Made by a program: the position numbers and the translations under genes. A stretch of 64,000 nucleotides of DNA from Anditalea andensis. Lineage in GTDB: Bacteria > Bacteroidota > Bacteroidia > Cytophagales > Cyclobacteriaceae. Every line of letters begins with the position of its first letter. The first letter of the stretch is position 1. Positions 53,578 to 61,362 of this stretch are shown one piece after another. Location: positions 372,001 to 436,000 of the forward strand of contig NZ_JMIH01000024.1 in the NCBI RefSeq assembly GCF_000714815.1. The letters are read 5' to 3'. The notes beneath the pieces were generated by a model. The model was not told where the DNA came from. It did no database searches and was given only the letters and a program-made list of their open reading frames with translations.

Positions 53578-54486
53578 ATGAATATAACATATCTCATTTT
53601 AGCCCATAGGTATCCTGAACAGCTGTTCAGGTTGGTAGAAAGGTTAAATGACGAAGGCGTCAATTTTTTGATCCATATAGATAAAAAAGTAAAAGATCCT
53701 GAATATCAGTATGTTTTAAATAAATTAGCACCTTTAAAAAATGTTACTTTTATAAAGCGCTATACCTGCTATTGGGGTGGGTATGGTATAGTTCAAGCTA
53801 CTTTCCAAGGAATAAGGGAGGCCTTAGAAGGAAATATTCCCTTTGACTATCTTTGCCTGATGAGCGGACAGGATTACCCGATCAAAACAAATCATTATAT
53901 CCGTGAATATTTTAAAAAACATAAAGGAAAATCATTCATTAATACCCGCTCTTTTCCTGTATCATTGTGGCATTATCATAATGGGGGATATGACAGGATA
54001 CAAAATTGGTATTTCATTAATGCTAGAAATCAATATGGTTTCCCAAATAAGTTGTTCAATAAACTCCCTAGACTTTCGAAATTTATCAGTCGTACAATAG
54101 GTAGATGTGTGCCAGAGAGAAAATGGCCCTCTAGGTATAAACCATTTGGCGGTGCGCAGTTTTGGGCATTAGATAAAAAACATGTGTCCTATATAGGAGA
54201 TCATATCCACCAAAACCCTGCTTATTTTAAATTTTTTAAACATGTACTGGTACCTGATGAAATATTATTTCAGACCATTATGGGAAATTATTCCCATTCA
54301 AAGGAAGAAATCATTAATGATACGCTCCATTTTTTGGAATGGCGGAGGCCGGGAGCTGTCCTGACTCGAGTTGATCAGGATAATATCATTCAGACTTCTC
54401 ATTTATTTGCTAGAAAGTTTGATGAGAATGTAGACCCTACTGTATTGGATTGGATCGATAGGGAAATCTTAAATTTAAACAATTAA
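53578..54486 (+). CDS. Core-2/I-branching-type glycosyltransferase (GT14-like)
   Basis: A 302-residue transferase of the beta-1,6-N-acetylglucosaminyltransferase (branch) family, which in bacteria includes xylosyl- and GlcNAc-type enzymes. Seen blocks are ITYLILAHRYPEQLFRLVERL, LIHIDKKVKD, CYWGGYGIVQATFQGI, LMSGQDYPIKTNHYI, KPFGGAQFWALDKKHV, and VPDEILFQTIMGN with its conserved DE. No membrane segments are evident. It is the only GT14-type gene in the locus and may add a branching sugar. It ends the run of glycosyltransferases before the promoter of the lipoprotein gene. Confidence 0.88.
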   Translation: MNITYLILAHRYPEQLFRLVERLNDEGVNFLIHIDKKVKDPEYQYVLNKLAPLKNVTFIKRYTCYWGGYGIVQATFQGIREALEGNIPFDYLCLMSGQDYPIKTNHYIREYFKKHKGKSFINTRSFPVSLWHYHNGGYDRIQNWYFINARNQYGFPNKLFNKLPRLSKFISRTIGRCVPERKWPSRYKPFGGAQFWALDKKHVSYIGDHIHQNPAYFKFFKHVLVPDEILFQTIMGNYSHSKEEIINDTLHFLEWRRPGAVLTRVDQDNIIQTSHLFARKFDENVDPTVLDWIDREILNLNN

Positions 54487-54518
54487 GGTATTTTTTGTAA
54501 GATATTTGGTAAAAGGAA

Positions 54519-54548
54519 TTGAGAATAAAAATCATTTTTGTATATTTG
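54519..54548 (+). promoter_or_regulatory. Promoter candidate for the glycosidase-like lipoprotein
   Basis: TTG at 54519-54521, a 19-bp spacer and an exact TATATTTG -7 element at 54541-54548 match the Bacteroidota form. The expected start is near 54555, about 90 bp before the gene. With the downstream terminator at 56155-56186 this makes the lipoprotein a likely single-gene transcript within the locus. Confidence 0.65.
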
Positions 54549-54643
54549 AAAACCATTTTAGATAATATAAGATTTACAATTCATTAAGATGTTATTATCT
54601 ATGCGGTAAAGTTAAATTATATAACCAAATAAAAATCTTTAGA

Positions 54644-56146
54644 ATGATTAAGAATTTACAGTTTATTTCCTTAATGTTATGTGCAGCATTTTTTATAAGC
54701 TGTTCTGAGGATGAGGACATTCTTCCCGGTGGTGAAGATATTATAGAAGAGGTAGGAAATACCGATAGACCGAAAGACAATTCAGGCATCCAAGTATTTA
54801 CTGACAACAATTATTACTGGCAGTATAATGGGGTACCGCTATTATTATTAGGTGGGGCCAAAGAGGATAATATATTCAATTTTCAGGAAGGGTTAGTGGA
54901 CTATTTGGATCAGCTGGAGGCCAATGGGGGAAATTATATTAAAAATATGATGAGCAGCCGAACTCCAGGCAATGTATATCCATTTCTAAAAAATGCAGAT
55001 GGTTTATATGATTTATCTCAGTGGAATCCTGAATACTGGAACAGGCTGGATAGGTTTTTAAGTTTATGTGCAGAAAGAGATATAGTCGTACAGCTCATTA
55101 TATGGGACATGTGGGATTATTTCCGTACTGATGCTGACCTTGGCTATGGGGCCAATAATTTGGGATGGGAAAGCAATCCATTTAACCCAGCGCTAAATTC
55201 AAATTATACATCACAAGAAACTGGCCTGGCTACTGACATCGGTTTTTATCCTTCCAACAGACCTACATCACACAAGTTTTTCAAAACAGTGCCTAACCTA
55301 GAGGATATTACTTCTGTCAGGGGATACCAGGAAGCGTTTGTGAAGAAAATAATGGAAATCTCTTTGCCTTATAAAAATATACTTTATTGTATAAATAATG
55401 ATATGGGTGAGGATATGGAATGGAGTAAATACTGGTCAGCATTTATTCGTAATGAGGCGGATAAAATTCAGAAGAAAATTTATATCACAGATATGCACAG
55501 AAGTGCAAATCTTTCTTCAACTGAACAGATAGAAATCTTAACTGACCGTAAGCATTTTGATTTTTTTGAAGCATCCCAAAATAATTTAAATAGTGGTGAT
55601 GAACATTACAATAGGATTATTAATGCCCGAAATAGGATCAAAGATAATCCAGTACCGTTTAGCAACAGTAAAATATATGGCGGTGATGCCCCCTGGTCTG
55701 ATGGGGTGGATCAAAGCATCCAAAGGTTCTGGAAGACGATCTTTGCCGGCAGCGCAGCTACCAACTTTCATAAGGAAGGTCCGTATACCAATGCATTTTC
55801 TATGGGATTTAATGAGCAGGGAAAAGCACAGATAAAGCACATGAGAATGTTTGCCGATGCTATGAATTCATTTAGTCCTGTACCTACTAATAATTTATTA
55901 AGTAACAGGTCTGCAAATGAAGCATTTTGCCTTTCTCATCAAAACAATCAGTATGCTGTCTATTTTCCTGATGGAGGTAATGTGGTCCTTAATTTACAGC
56001 AGGCTAATGGAAGTTATACGATGAAATGGTTTGACGTGATAAATGGTACCTGGTCAGCTGAAACCGAAGTTCAAGGTGCCAGAGATGTCGAATTGACTGC
56101 ACCTGGTACAGGTCACTGGGCAGTATTGCTAAAAAGAAAAATATAA
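54644..56146 (+). CDS. Surface lipoprotein, DUF4038/apiosidase-like glycoside hydrolase with collagen-binding-like C-domain
   Basis: A 500-residue lipoprotein. The signal ends in the lipobox FFISC (Cys about 20), followed by acidic SEDEDILPGGED, the kind of signal that sends lipoproteins to the cell surface in Bacteroidota. The main domain is a TIM-barrel of the DUF4038 (apiosidase-like) type: WQYNGVPLLLLGGAKEDNIF, GGNYIKNMMSSRTPG, LCAERDIVVQLIIWDMWDYF. The C-terminus (QYAVYFPDGGNVVLNLQ, MKWFDVINGTWSAETEV) matches the putative collagen-binding domain paired with DUF4038. It is bounded by its own promoter and terminator. Likely role: trimming or degrading a glycan; whether it cuts the polymer made here is unknown. 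Confidence 0.85.
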   Translation: MIKNLQFISLMLCAAFFISCSEDEDILPGGEDIIEEVGNTDRPKDNSGIQVFTDNNYYWQYNGVPLLLLGGAKEDNIFNFQEGLVDYLDQLEANGGNYIKNMMSSRTPGNVYPFLKNADGLYDLSQWNPEYWNRLDRFLSLCAERDIVVQLIIWDMWDYFRTDADLGYGANNLGWESNPFNPALNSNYTSQETGLATDIGFYPSNRPTSHKFFKTVPNLEDITSVRGYQEAFVKKIMEISLPYKNILYCINNDMGEDMEWSKYWSAFIRNEADKIQKKIYITDMHRSANLSSTEQIEILTDRKHFDFFEASQNNLNSGDEHYNRIINARNRIKDNPVPFSNSKIYGGDAPWSDGVDQSIQRFWKTIFAGSAATNFHKEGPYTNAFSMGFNEQGKAQIKHMRMFADAMNSFSPVPTNNLLSNRSANEAFCLSHQNNQYAVYFPDGGNVVLNLQQANGSYTMKWFDVINGTWSAETEVQGARDVELTAPGTGHWAVLLKRKI

Positions 56147-56154
56147 AAATTTAA

Positions 56155-56186
56155 TCCAATGCTTCCCTACGCAAGGAAGCATTGGA
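56155..56186 (+). terminator. Intrinsic terminator after glycosidase-like gene
   Basis: A perfect 12-bp stem (TCCAATGCTTCC / GGAAGCATTGGA) with an 8-nt loop begins 9 bp past the stop. The outside bases (TTAA/TTTAA) extend pairing partly, and CTTTAAATTCATTT follows. It would end the lipoprotein transcript before the next gene. Confidence 0.85.
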
Positions 56187-56229
56187 CTTTAAATTCATTT
56201 AATATTCTTTTCTATTTCATCCCTTGGAA

Positions 56230-57159
56230 ATGAAGAAAACATTAATTACCGGTTCTACTGGATTTGTAGGTATTAATCTTATTAAATATTTAGCAATAAA
56301 TGCTGAAGCCTCACTGCTTTTTGTGAATAGAAAAAATGTATACGGTGGGGAAAATTCTTATACTTATACTGATTTTTTCAATGGAGATGTGTCTGCTCAC
56401 CATTATATCCATCTGGCAGGGAAAGCTCACGATCTTAAACAAACATCGGATGACGAAGAATATTTTAAAGTAAATTTTGAGCTGACAAAATCCATTTTTG
56501 ACAGATTTTTAAAGGATAGGGAAGCTGAAACATTTATTTATATAAGTTCGGTAAAAGCTGCTAAAGACAGTATAAATGAAGTGCTGACAGAAGATGCCTT
56601 ACCTGATCCAAAAACTGCCTATGGGAGGTCAAAACGAAAAGCAGAAGAATATTTGATGAATAATGTCCCCGCTGATAAAAATGTATATATTCTTCGGCCG
56701 TGTATGATTCATGGACCTTCTAATAAAGGAAATCTAAATCTTCTTTATAATATGATCTCAAAAGGTATACCTTATCCTTTAGGTGCATTCGAAAATAAAA
56801 GATCTTTTCTAAGCATAGAAAATCTGTGTTTCCTGATTCATCAGCTCATTAAGCGACCAATAGAATCAGGTATCTATAATGTAGCGGATGATAAGCCGAT
56901 CAGCACTAACGAACTTGTCAAATTGATGGGGGATTCTATGGGTAAAAAAGCTACAATTTTAACATTGCCCAAAAAAGTAATATTAGGTTTGGTAAGAATG
57001 GGTGATGTTTTTAGATTGCCTATAAATTCAGAGCGCCTACAAAAGCTCACAGAAGATTATGTGGTGTCCAATAAAAAATTATTGGAAAATATGACTGTAG
57101 AATTACCGCTCTCGAGTAATGAAGGTCTCAGGCAAACGTTTAATTCTTTTAAGAAATGA
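56230..57159 (+). CDS. NAD-dependent epimerase/dehydratase, WbpV-like UDP-sugar reductase/epimerase
   Basis: A 309-residue SDR protein. Rossmann motif LITGSTGFVGINL, YIHLAGKAHDLKQ, FIYISSVKAAKDS and TAYGRSKRKAEEYL with the catalytic Tyr-x3-Lys; LRPCMIHGPSNKGNL and the C-terminal VSNKKLLENM are typical of the WbpV/FnlB-like group. That group reduces or epimerises the 4-keto product of WbpM-type dehydratases to UDP-D-QuiNAc or FucNAc. The ATG at 56230 is chosen over a TTG at 56224. It overlaps the initiating transferase by 4 bp, a pairing known from Pseudomonas B-band O-antigen loci. The exact product is not shown. Confidence 0.87.
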   Translation: MKKTLITGSTGFVGINLIKYLAINAEASLLFVNRKNVYGGENSYTYTDFFNGDVSAHHYIHLAGKAHDLKQTSDDEEYFKVNFELTKSIFDRFLKDREAETFIYISSVKAAKDSINEVLTEDALPDPKTAYGRSKRKAEEYLMNNVPADKNVYILRPCMIHGPSNKGNLNLLYNMISKGIPYPLGAFENKRSFLSIENLCFLIHQLIKRPIESGIYNVADDKPISTNELVKLMGDSMGKKATILTLPKKVILGLVRMGDVFRLPINSERLQKLTEDYVVSNKKLLENMTVELPLSSNEGLRQTFNSFKK

Positions 57160-58109
57160 TGATATATGTACTTTTATTTTTAGGTTTTCTCTTAGTAGAG
57201 TTAATTTATTTTAAGATTGCTGAACGGTATAATATATTAGACAAACCCAATGAACGTTCATCTCATAAAATTCTGACCATACGGGGTGGGGGGGTGATTT
57301 TTCCGATAAGCTTGGTAGTAGCTCTGGCCCTAGGTCAGGTCACATGGATATTGGCAGCAGTAGTTGGTATCATAGCTTTAGTGAGTTTTATAGATGACAT
57401 GTATTCATTAAGTCAGGGTCCCCGAGCTGCTATTCAGGTTCTTGGATCACTGCTTTTGTTTTATGATTTGGATCTATTCGAAGTCCATTGGATATTTATT
57501 GTCATCTCATTAATCCTATTGATAGGGTGGATCAATGCTTTTAATTTTATGGATGGGATAAATGGGATATCAGTACTATATACCCTTGTAACCCTTTATT
57601 CATTCTCATTAATACCTGTTAATCATGTGCATACTGACCTTTACATCACTCTTGCTTTAGCTTCGGCAGTATTTGCTCTATTTAATCTGAGGATAAAAGC
57701 CAAGGCATTTTTAGGTGATGTGGGAAGTATAAGTTTAGCCATTATTCTAGGATATTTTATGATATATACCATACTGAATACAGGCGGTAATTTTTACTAT
57801 TTGCTATTCTTTTCCGTATATGGTGTGGATGCAGTTATTACCATTCTTGTTAGGATCATTAACAAAGAAAACATTTTTGAACCACATCGATCGCACTTAT
57901 ATCAGTTTTTAGCAAATGAAATTAAAGTGAACCATTTGGTAGTCTCAGCATGCTATGCGGCAGTCCAGTTAGCGATCAATCTGGTTTTTATACATTTTGT
58001 GGGCTTCGAAAATCTGAGCTGGTTTGAATTTTTGGTTTCTCTCATTATCATAGCAGGTATTTATTTTGCTATTCGCCTGAGAGTAATAAAACAAATGTCT
58101 GTACTTTAA
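57156..58109 (+). CDS. WbpL/WecA-like initiating phosphoglycosyltransferase (GT4/MraY superfamily)
   Basis: A 317-residue polytopic membrane protein of the MraY/WecA superfamily, with about ten helices. Key blocks are NERSSHKILTIRGGGVIF, SFIDDMYSLSQGPRAAIQ (DD motif), NAFNFMDGINGIS (NxxNxxDGIDGL-like), AFLGDVGSISLA and the C-terminal EPHRSHLYQFLA (HRSHLYQ). It transfers a UDP-sugar-1-phosphate onto undecaprenyl phosphate, starting repeat-unit assembly. The overlap with the WbpV-like gene and the WbpM-like gene downstream suggest UDP-FucNAc or UDP-QuiNAc as donor, as in WbpL. It is the only initiating transferase in the locus. Confidence 0.92.
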   Translation: MMIYVLLFLGFLLVELIYFKIAERYNILDKPNERSSHKILTIRGGGVIFPISLVVALALGQVTWILAAVVGIIALVSFIDDMYSLSQGPRAAIQVLGSLLLFYDLDLFEVHWIFIVISLILLIGWINAFNFMDGINGISVLYTLVTLYSFSLIPVNHVHTDLYITLALASAVFALFNLRIKAKAFLGDVGSISLAIILGYFMIYTILNTGGNFYYLLFFSVYGVDAVITILVRIINKENIFEPHRSHLYQFLANEIKVNHLVVSACYAAVQLAINLVFIHFVGFENLSWFEFLVSLIIIAGIYFAIRLRVIKQMSVL

Positions 58110-58221
58110 ATCTCTGTAAAGATTTATCCATAAGCCAAGATTATAAAGGAAGTATATCAATCTTCAGTTCAAGCGCTACTTTATATATTAAATTTTATTT
58201 GAGACTACTATAAAAGATAAA

Positions 58222-59235
58222 ATGATATCTGTAATTATGCCCGTCTATAATGGCGGTAAACACCTAAAAGAAGCCATTGAATCCATTCTTAATCAAACCT
58301 ATTCTGATTTTGAATTTTTCATCATTAATGATGGATCCTCAGACCAGTCGGAAGAAATAATCTTATCCTATGCTGATACACGGATCAGGTATGTGCTCAA
58401 TGAGAAAAACCTAGGTATAGTTAAGACACTGAATAGAGGGATAGAGTTGTCCACGGCTAAATATATAGTGAGAATGGATGCAGACGATATATCACTTCCC
58501 CATCGATTGGAGAGACAGGTAGCATTTATGGAAACCAATCCGGAACTGGTAGCTAGCGGAACCAACATCCTCCGATTTTATAATGATGATATCAGCAGAA
58601 CCAATCCATCTATGGTAGATTTAGATGATGGTTCCCTGAGGATAAAATCTATTTTTTATACTGCATTCTGGCATCCTACTATGATCATACGAAATGATGT
58701 TTTAAAGGCCCATAATTTAAGTTATAGAGCTGATTTTAAATATTCCCAAGATAAGGCACTATGGATAGCCCTTTCTTTACATGGAGCTATAGCAAATTTA
58801 GAAGAAGCACTTTTATATTATAGGGTCCATGAAAACCAGGTATCTACCAAGCATTTTGCAGAACAGTACGTCATCAGTATGGCCATTACCAGAGAGGCCC
58901 TCATTAATTTGGGCGTACCAATGGACAGGTTCAATAATAAGACTATCGGGTTTATCGCCTATCCCCAACGTTGTTATGACGTAAAGGAATTATATGAGGT
59001 GGATAAGTTTATTGCTGAAATAGTGACAGCTTTACATATGGATCCAAAATATGATCAGGAAACCGTGCTCAGGTTTCTCAAAGAACAGCTGATTAAGACG
59101 CTGCATAAATCTTTAAATATAGGTATGTCTTTGCTTTATTTCATTCATAGGAGTAACTTTTTGAACATTCAGGATTTTGATCTGAAATTTTTCGTCAAAG
59201 CTATCCTGAAAAGAAATACCAAATCGAGTGTCTGA
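58222..59235 (+). CDS. Glycosyltransferase family 2, paralogue family A
   Basis: A 337-residue family-A enzyme: ISVIMPVYNGGKHLKEAIESILNQTY, IINDGSSDQSEEIILSY, IVRMDADDISLPHRLERQ, AFWHPTMIIRNDVL and YSQDKALWIALSLHGAI (SQDK where most have AEDK), with the C-terminal IAYPQRC. It lies 6 kb from the tandem block, after the initiating transferase, so its copy may have moved or been separated by insertion. It might act early on the lipid-linked chain because of its neighbours; this is inference. Confidence 0.9.
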   Translation: MISVIMPVYNGGKHLKEAIESILNQTYSDFEFFIINDGSSDQSEEIILSYADTRIRYVLNEKNLGIVKTLNRGIELSTAKYIVRMDADDISLPHRLERQVAFMETNPELVASGTNILRFYNDDISRTNPSMVDLDDGSLRIKSIFYTAFWHPTMIIRNDVLKAHNLSYRADFKYSQDKALWIALSLHGAIANLEEALLYYRVHENQVSTKHFAEQYVISMAITREALINLGVPMDRFNNKTIGFIAYPQRCYDVKELYEVDKFIAEIVTALHMDPKYDQETVLRFLKEQLIKTLHKSLNIGMSLLYFIHRSNFLNIQDFDLKFFVKAILKRNTKSSV

Positions 59236-59388
59236 AAAAATAAAATCTGGCTCTGCGGTCCTATGGATGTCAGTATCGTTTGTCTGTATCTGATTAACTA
59301 ATGCCTGAAATTAAATGATAGCTTCAACTTCATTAAATTTAATTCTAATAGTTTTCTGAACTATCATTAATTTTACCCCTTTCATTAA

Positions 59389-60273
59389 ATGAGTATTATG
59401 AGCAACCCACTAGTGTCTGTGGTAATCCCTTCCTATAACCACGCTATCTATCTATCCAAGGCCATAAAAAGTGTAAAAAACCAATCTTATACTAATGTAG
59501 AAGTTATAGTAATGGATGACGGTTCTACCGATCACACCAAGCAGGTGGTTGCTGATTTTGAAAATGTAGTATATCTGTATCAGCAAAATGCCGGACTTTC
59601 AGCGGCCAGAAATAATGCTATACCTCATTGTAAAGGTGAATTTGTTTTATTTTTGGATGCTGATGACTGGCTTTATCCAGAGGCTCTGAACCATCATCTC
59701 CGATATCTGTTAAAGGATCCGGAGCTTTATTTTGTTTCTGGAAGCCATATGAAGATATTCGTAGATCGAAATATCTTAATCCAAAAGGCTGATTATGACA
59801 TTACCGAAGACCACTTTTTATATATATTACAGCATCATTACATCTCCCATCCCGCTTCAGTTCTGTTTAGAAGAAAAGCTTTGGATACCTATATTTTTGA
59901 TATTAACTATAAGTCTTGTCAGGATTTTGCCATTTATTTGGCTATATCTAAAAACCATAAAGTATTACATCATAGTCATCTGGTGTCTGCATATCGCTTA
60001 CACTCATCTAATATGTCTTCTAATTATGTTCTTATGCTCAATGAGCTATTAGATATATTGGATAAGTACAAACTTGATCTTCATTCTGAGAATGAATTGA
60101 AAGCTTATACAGAAGGCAGAAAAATGTTCATTAAATTTTATACAAAATCTCTTTATTGGGACAAACTGAGAAGATTTAAAATTAAAGGAACCAATGAAGA
60201 GGTGGGTATTCTGAGAAAGCATAACCCTTCATTATATATCAGGTATTTGGTCAATTATATATTAAAAAGATAG
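59389..60273 (+). CDS. Glycosyltransferase family 2
   Basis: A 294-residue GT-A enzyme: VSVVIPSYNHAIYLSKAIKSVKNQSY, VIVMDDGSTDHTKQVV, YQQNAGLSAARNNAIPHCKGEFVLFLDADDWLYPEA (metal DADD), and HPASVLFRRKAL. The opening MSIMSNPLV allows a start at 59389 or at the next ATG (59398). It is the last glycosyltransferase and is convergent with the outer-membrane gene 91 bp away. Unlike family A it has no CYPQxC motif. Confidence 0.87.
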   Translation: MSIMSNPLVSVVIPSYNHAIYLSKAIKSVKNQSYTNVEVIVMDDGSTDHTKQVVADFENVVYLYQQNAGLSAARNNAIPHCKGEFVLFLDADDWLYPEALNHHLRYLLKDPELYFVSGSHMKIFVDRNILIQKADYDITEDHFLYILQHHYISHPASVLFRRKALDTYIFDINYKSCQDFAIYLAISKNHKVLHHSHLVSAYRLHSSNMSSNYVLMLNELLDILDKYKLDLHSENELKAYTEGRKMFIKFYTKSLYWDKLRRFKIKGTNEEVGILRKHNPSLYIRYLVNYILKR

Positions 60274-60364
60274 TTTTGTCTTAGGCTATAAATATCATTG
60301 CCAAATAAAACTGAAATTTTTTCCAGCATGGTCTTAAACACTTAATATGGTAATGAAATCATCG

Positions 60365-61135
60365 TCAATAGCAAATGATAGGTGCGAAAGAGGGTGATAA
60401 ATATCTCTTGATGGTAAAGTGAAGCTGAAACAACCTGTCGTTTGCATTATTTATAATGTTATTTCCATCAAAACGATCAGTAAATAGATACATATAAGTG
60501 GCTTGTAGTCCTATATCCCAGTTAGGATGGATTTTTTTATTTACCCCTATCCTTATAGGTACATATCCCGTCACCCTGTTTTCTCTTACGTATGTTCTAT
60601 TGATATCTCCATCGTTAACAAATTCAGAATCCGGTACTCTTAATGTGATATATTGATTTACCCCGGTGGTGGCTATAATCCCCAAACCTACGCCTCCATA
60701 AATTTGTAGGGAAGGTCGCCAAATATGGGAGTCAGATTTCCAGATATTAAACTGTGGCATGATATCTAAAAAGCCTGAAAAGTTTTTGTAGCTGATAGCC
60801 TGGTCTACATCTACAAATGGATTTAAGGATGCCACAGAAGTGAATCTATGATTGCTTTCTGATGACTGAAATCCCCCAGTGGTCACCAAAGAGAAATGAG
60901 GCCTTAATTGCTGGCTAAAAGCAATAAATCCACTTGGAAGTAAAACTGATGGTAGCGATGCATCATGATAGCTAAAATCTGTTATAGCTACAGATGGTCC
61001 TAAACCAAAAATTACCTGTCTATCTCTAGGGGTAAGGTCTTTGTAAAAATTCTGACCATATAAGGGGGCACTGATACTGCTGTATATAAAAAAAACAACA
61101 AAAATACTAATAATCCTTATATGCGTGCTTTTCAT
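60365..61135 (-). CDS. Outer membrane beta-barrel protein of unknown function
   Basis: A 256-residue exported protein: signal peptide (RIISIFVVFFIYSSISAPLYGQ) and a beta-rich body with alternating aromatic/hydrophobic residues (FGLGPSVAITDFSYHD, HFSLVTTGGFQSSES, PSLQIYGGVGLGIIATT, YVPIRIGVNKKIHPNWDIGLQATYMYLF), typical of 8- to 10-strand porin-like barrels. It is the only leftward gene inside the polysaccharide locus, divergent from the WbpM-like gene. A role in surface glycan assembly or anchoring is possible because of its position but not shown. Confidence 0.72.
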   Translation of the reverse strand: MKSTHIRIISIFVVFFIYSSISAPLYGQNFYKDLTPRDRQVIFGLGPSVAITDFSYHDASLPSVLLPSGFIAFSQQLRPHFSLVTTGGFQSSESNHRFTSVASLNPFVDVDQAISYKNFSGFLDIMPQFNIWKSDSHIWRPSLQIYGGVGLGIIATTGVNQYITLRVPDSEFVNDGDINRTYVRENRVTGYVPIRIGVNKKIHPNWDIGLQATYMYLFTDRFDGNNIINNANDRLFQLHFTIKRYLSPSFAPIICY

Positions 61136-61263
61136 AGGAAGGTTGATTTTGCAATAGATATGCCAACTATAAAAGTTGATACGACAAAACAGCTGATTTT
61201 GCTAATTTTGCTGTTTAAACATAGTTTTTTTTCATTTAATAATAAAAAAATGCTATTTAATTT

Positions 61264-61292
61264 TTTGGTATGTACTTTGTAAAGTACCTTTG
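61264..61292 (+). promoter_or_regulatory. Promoter with overlapping 16-bp inverted repeat, upstream of WbpM-like gene
   Basis: TTTG at 61264-61267, a 17-bp spacer and an exact TACCTTTG -7 element at 61285-61292. A 16-bp inverted repeat (GTACTTT-GT-AAAGTAC, 61272-61287) overlaps the spacer and the first bases of the -7 element, the place for a repressor operator. Transcription would start near 61299, about 64 nt before the gene. Confidence 0.6.
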
Positions 61293-61362
61293 TAAATCAA
61301 TATGAGGGGGACTTGGTTAGTCCTATTGTTTAATATCTTTAATATCATCCAAAAAAGAAATC

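Noticed and set aside
58104-58121. Small hairpin AAATCT/AGATTT after the initiating transferase
   Set aside because: Only 6 bp of AT-rich stem without a T-run; not convincing as a terminator.
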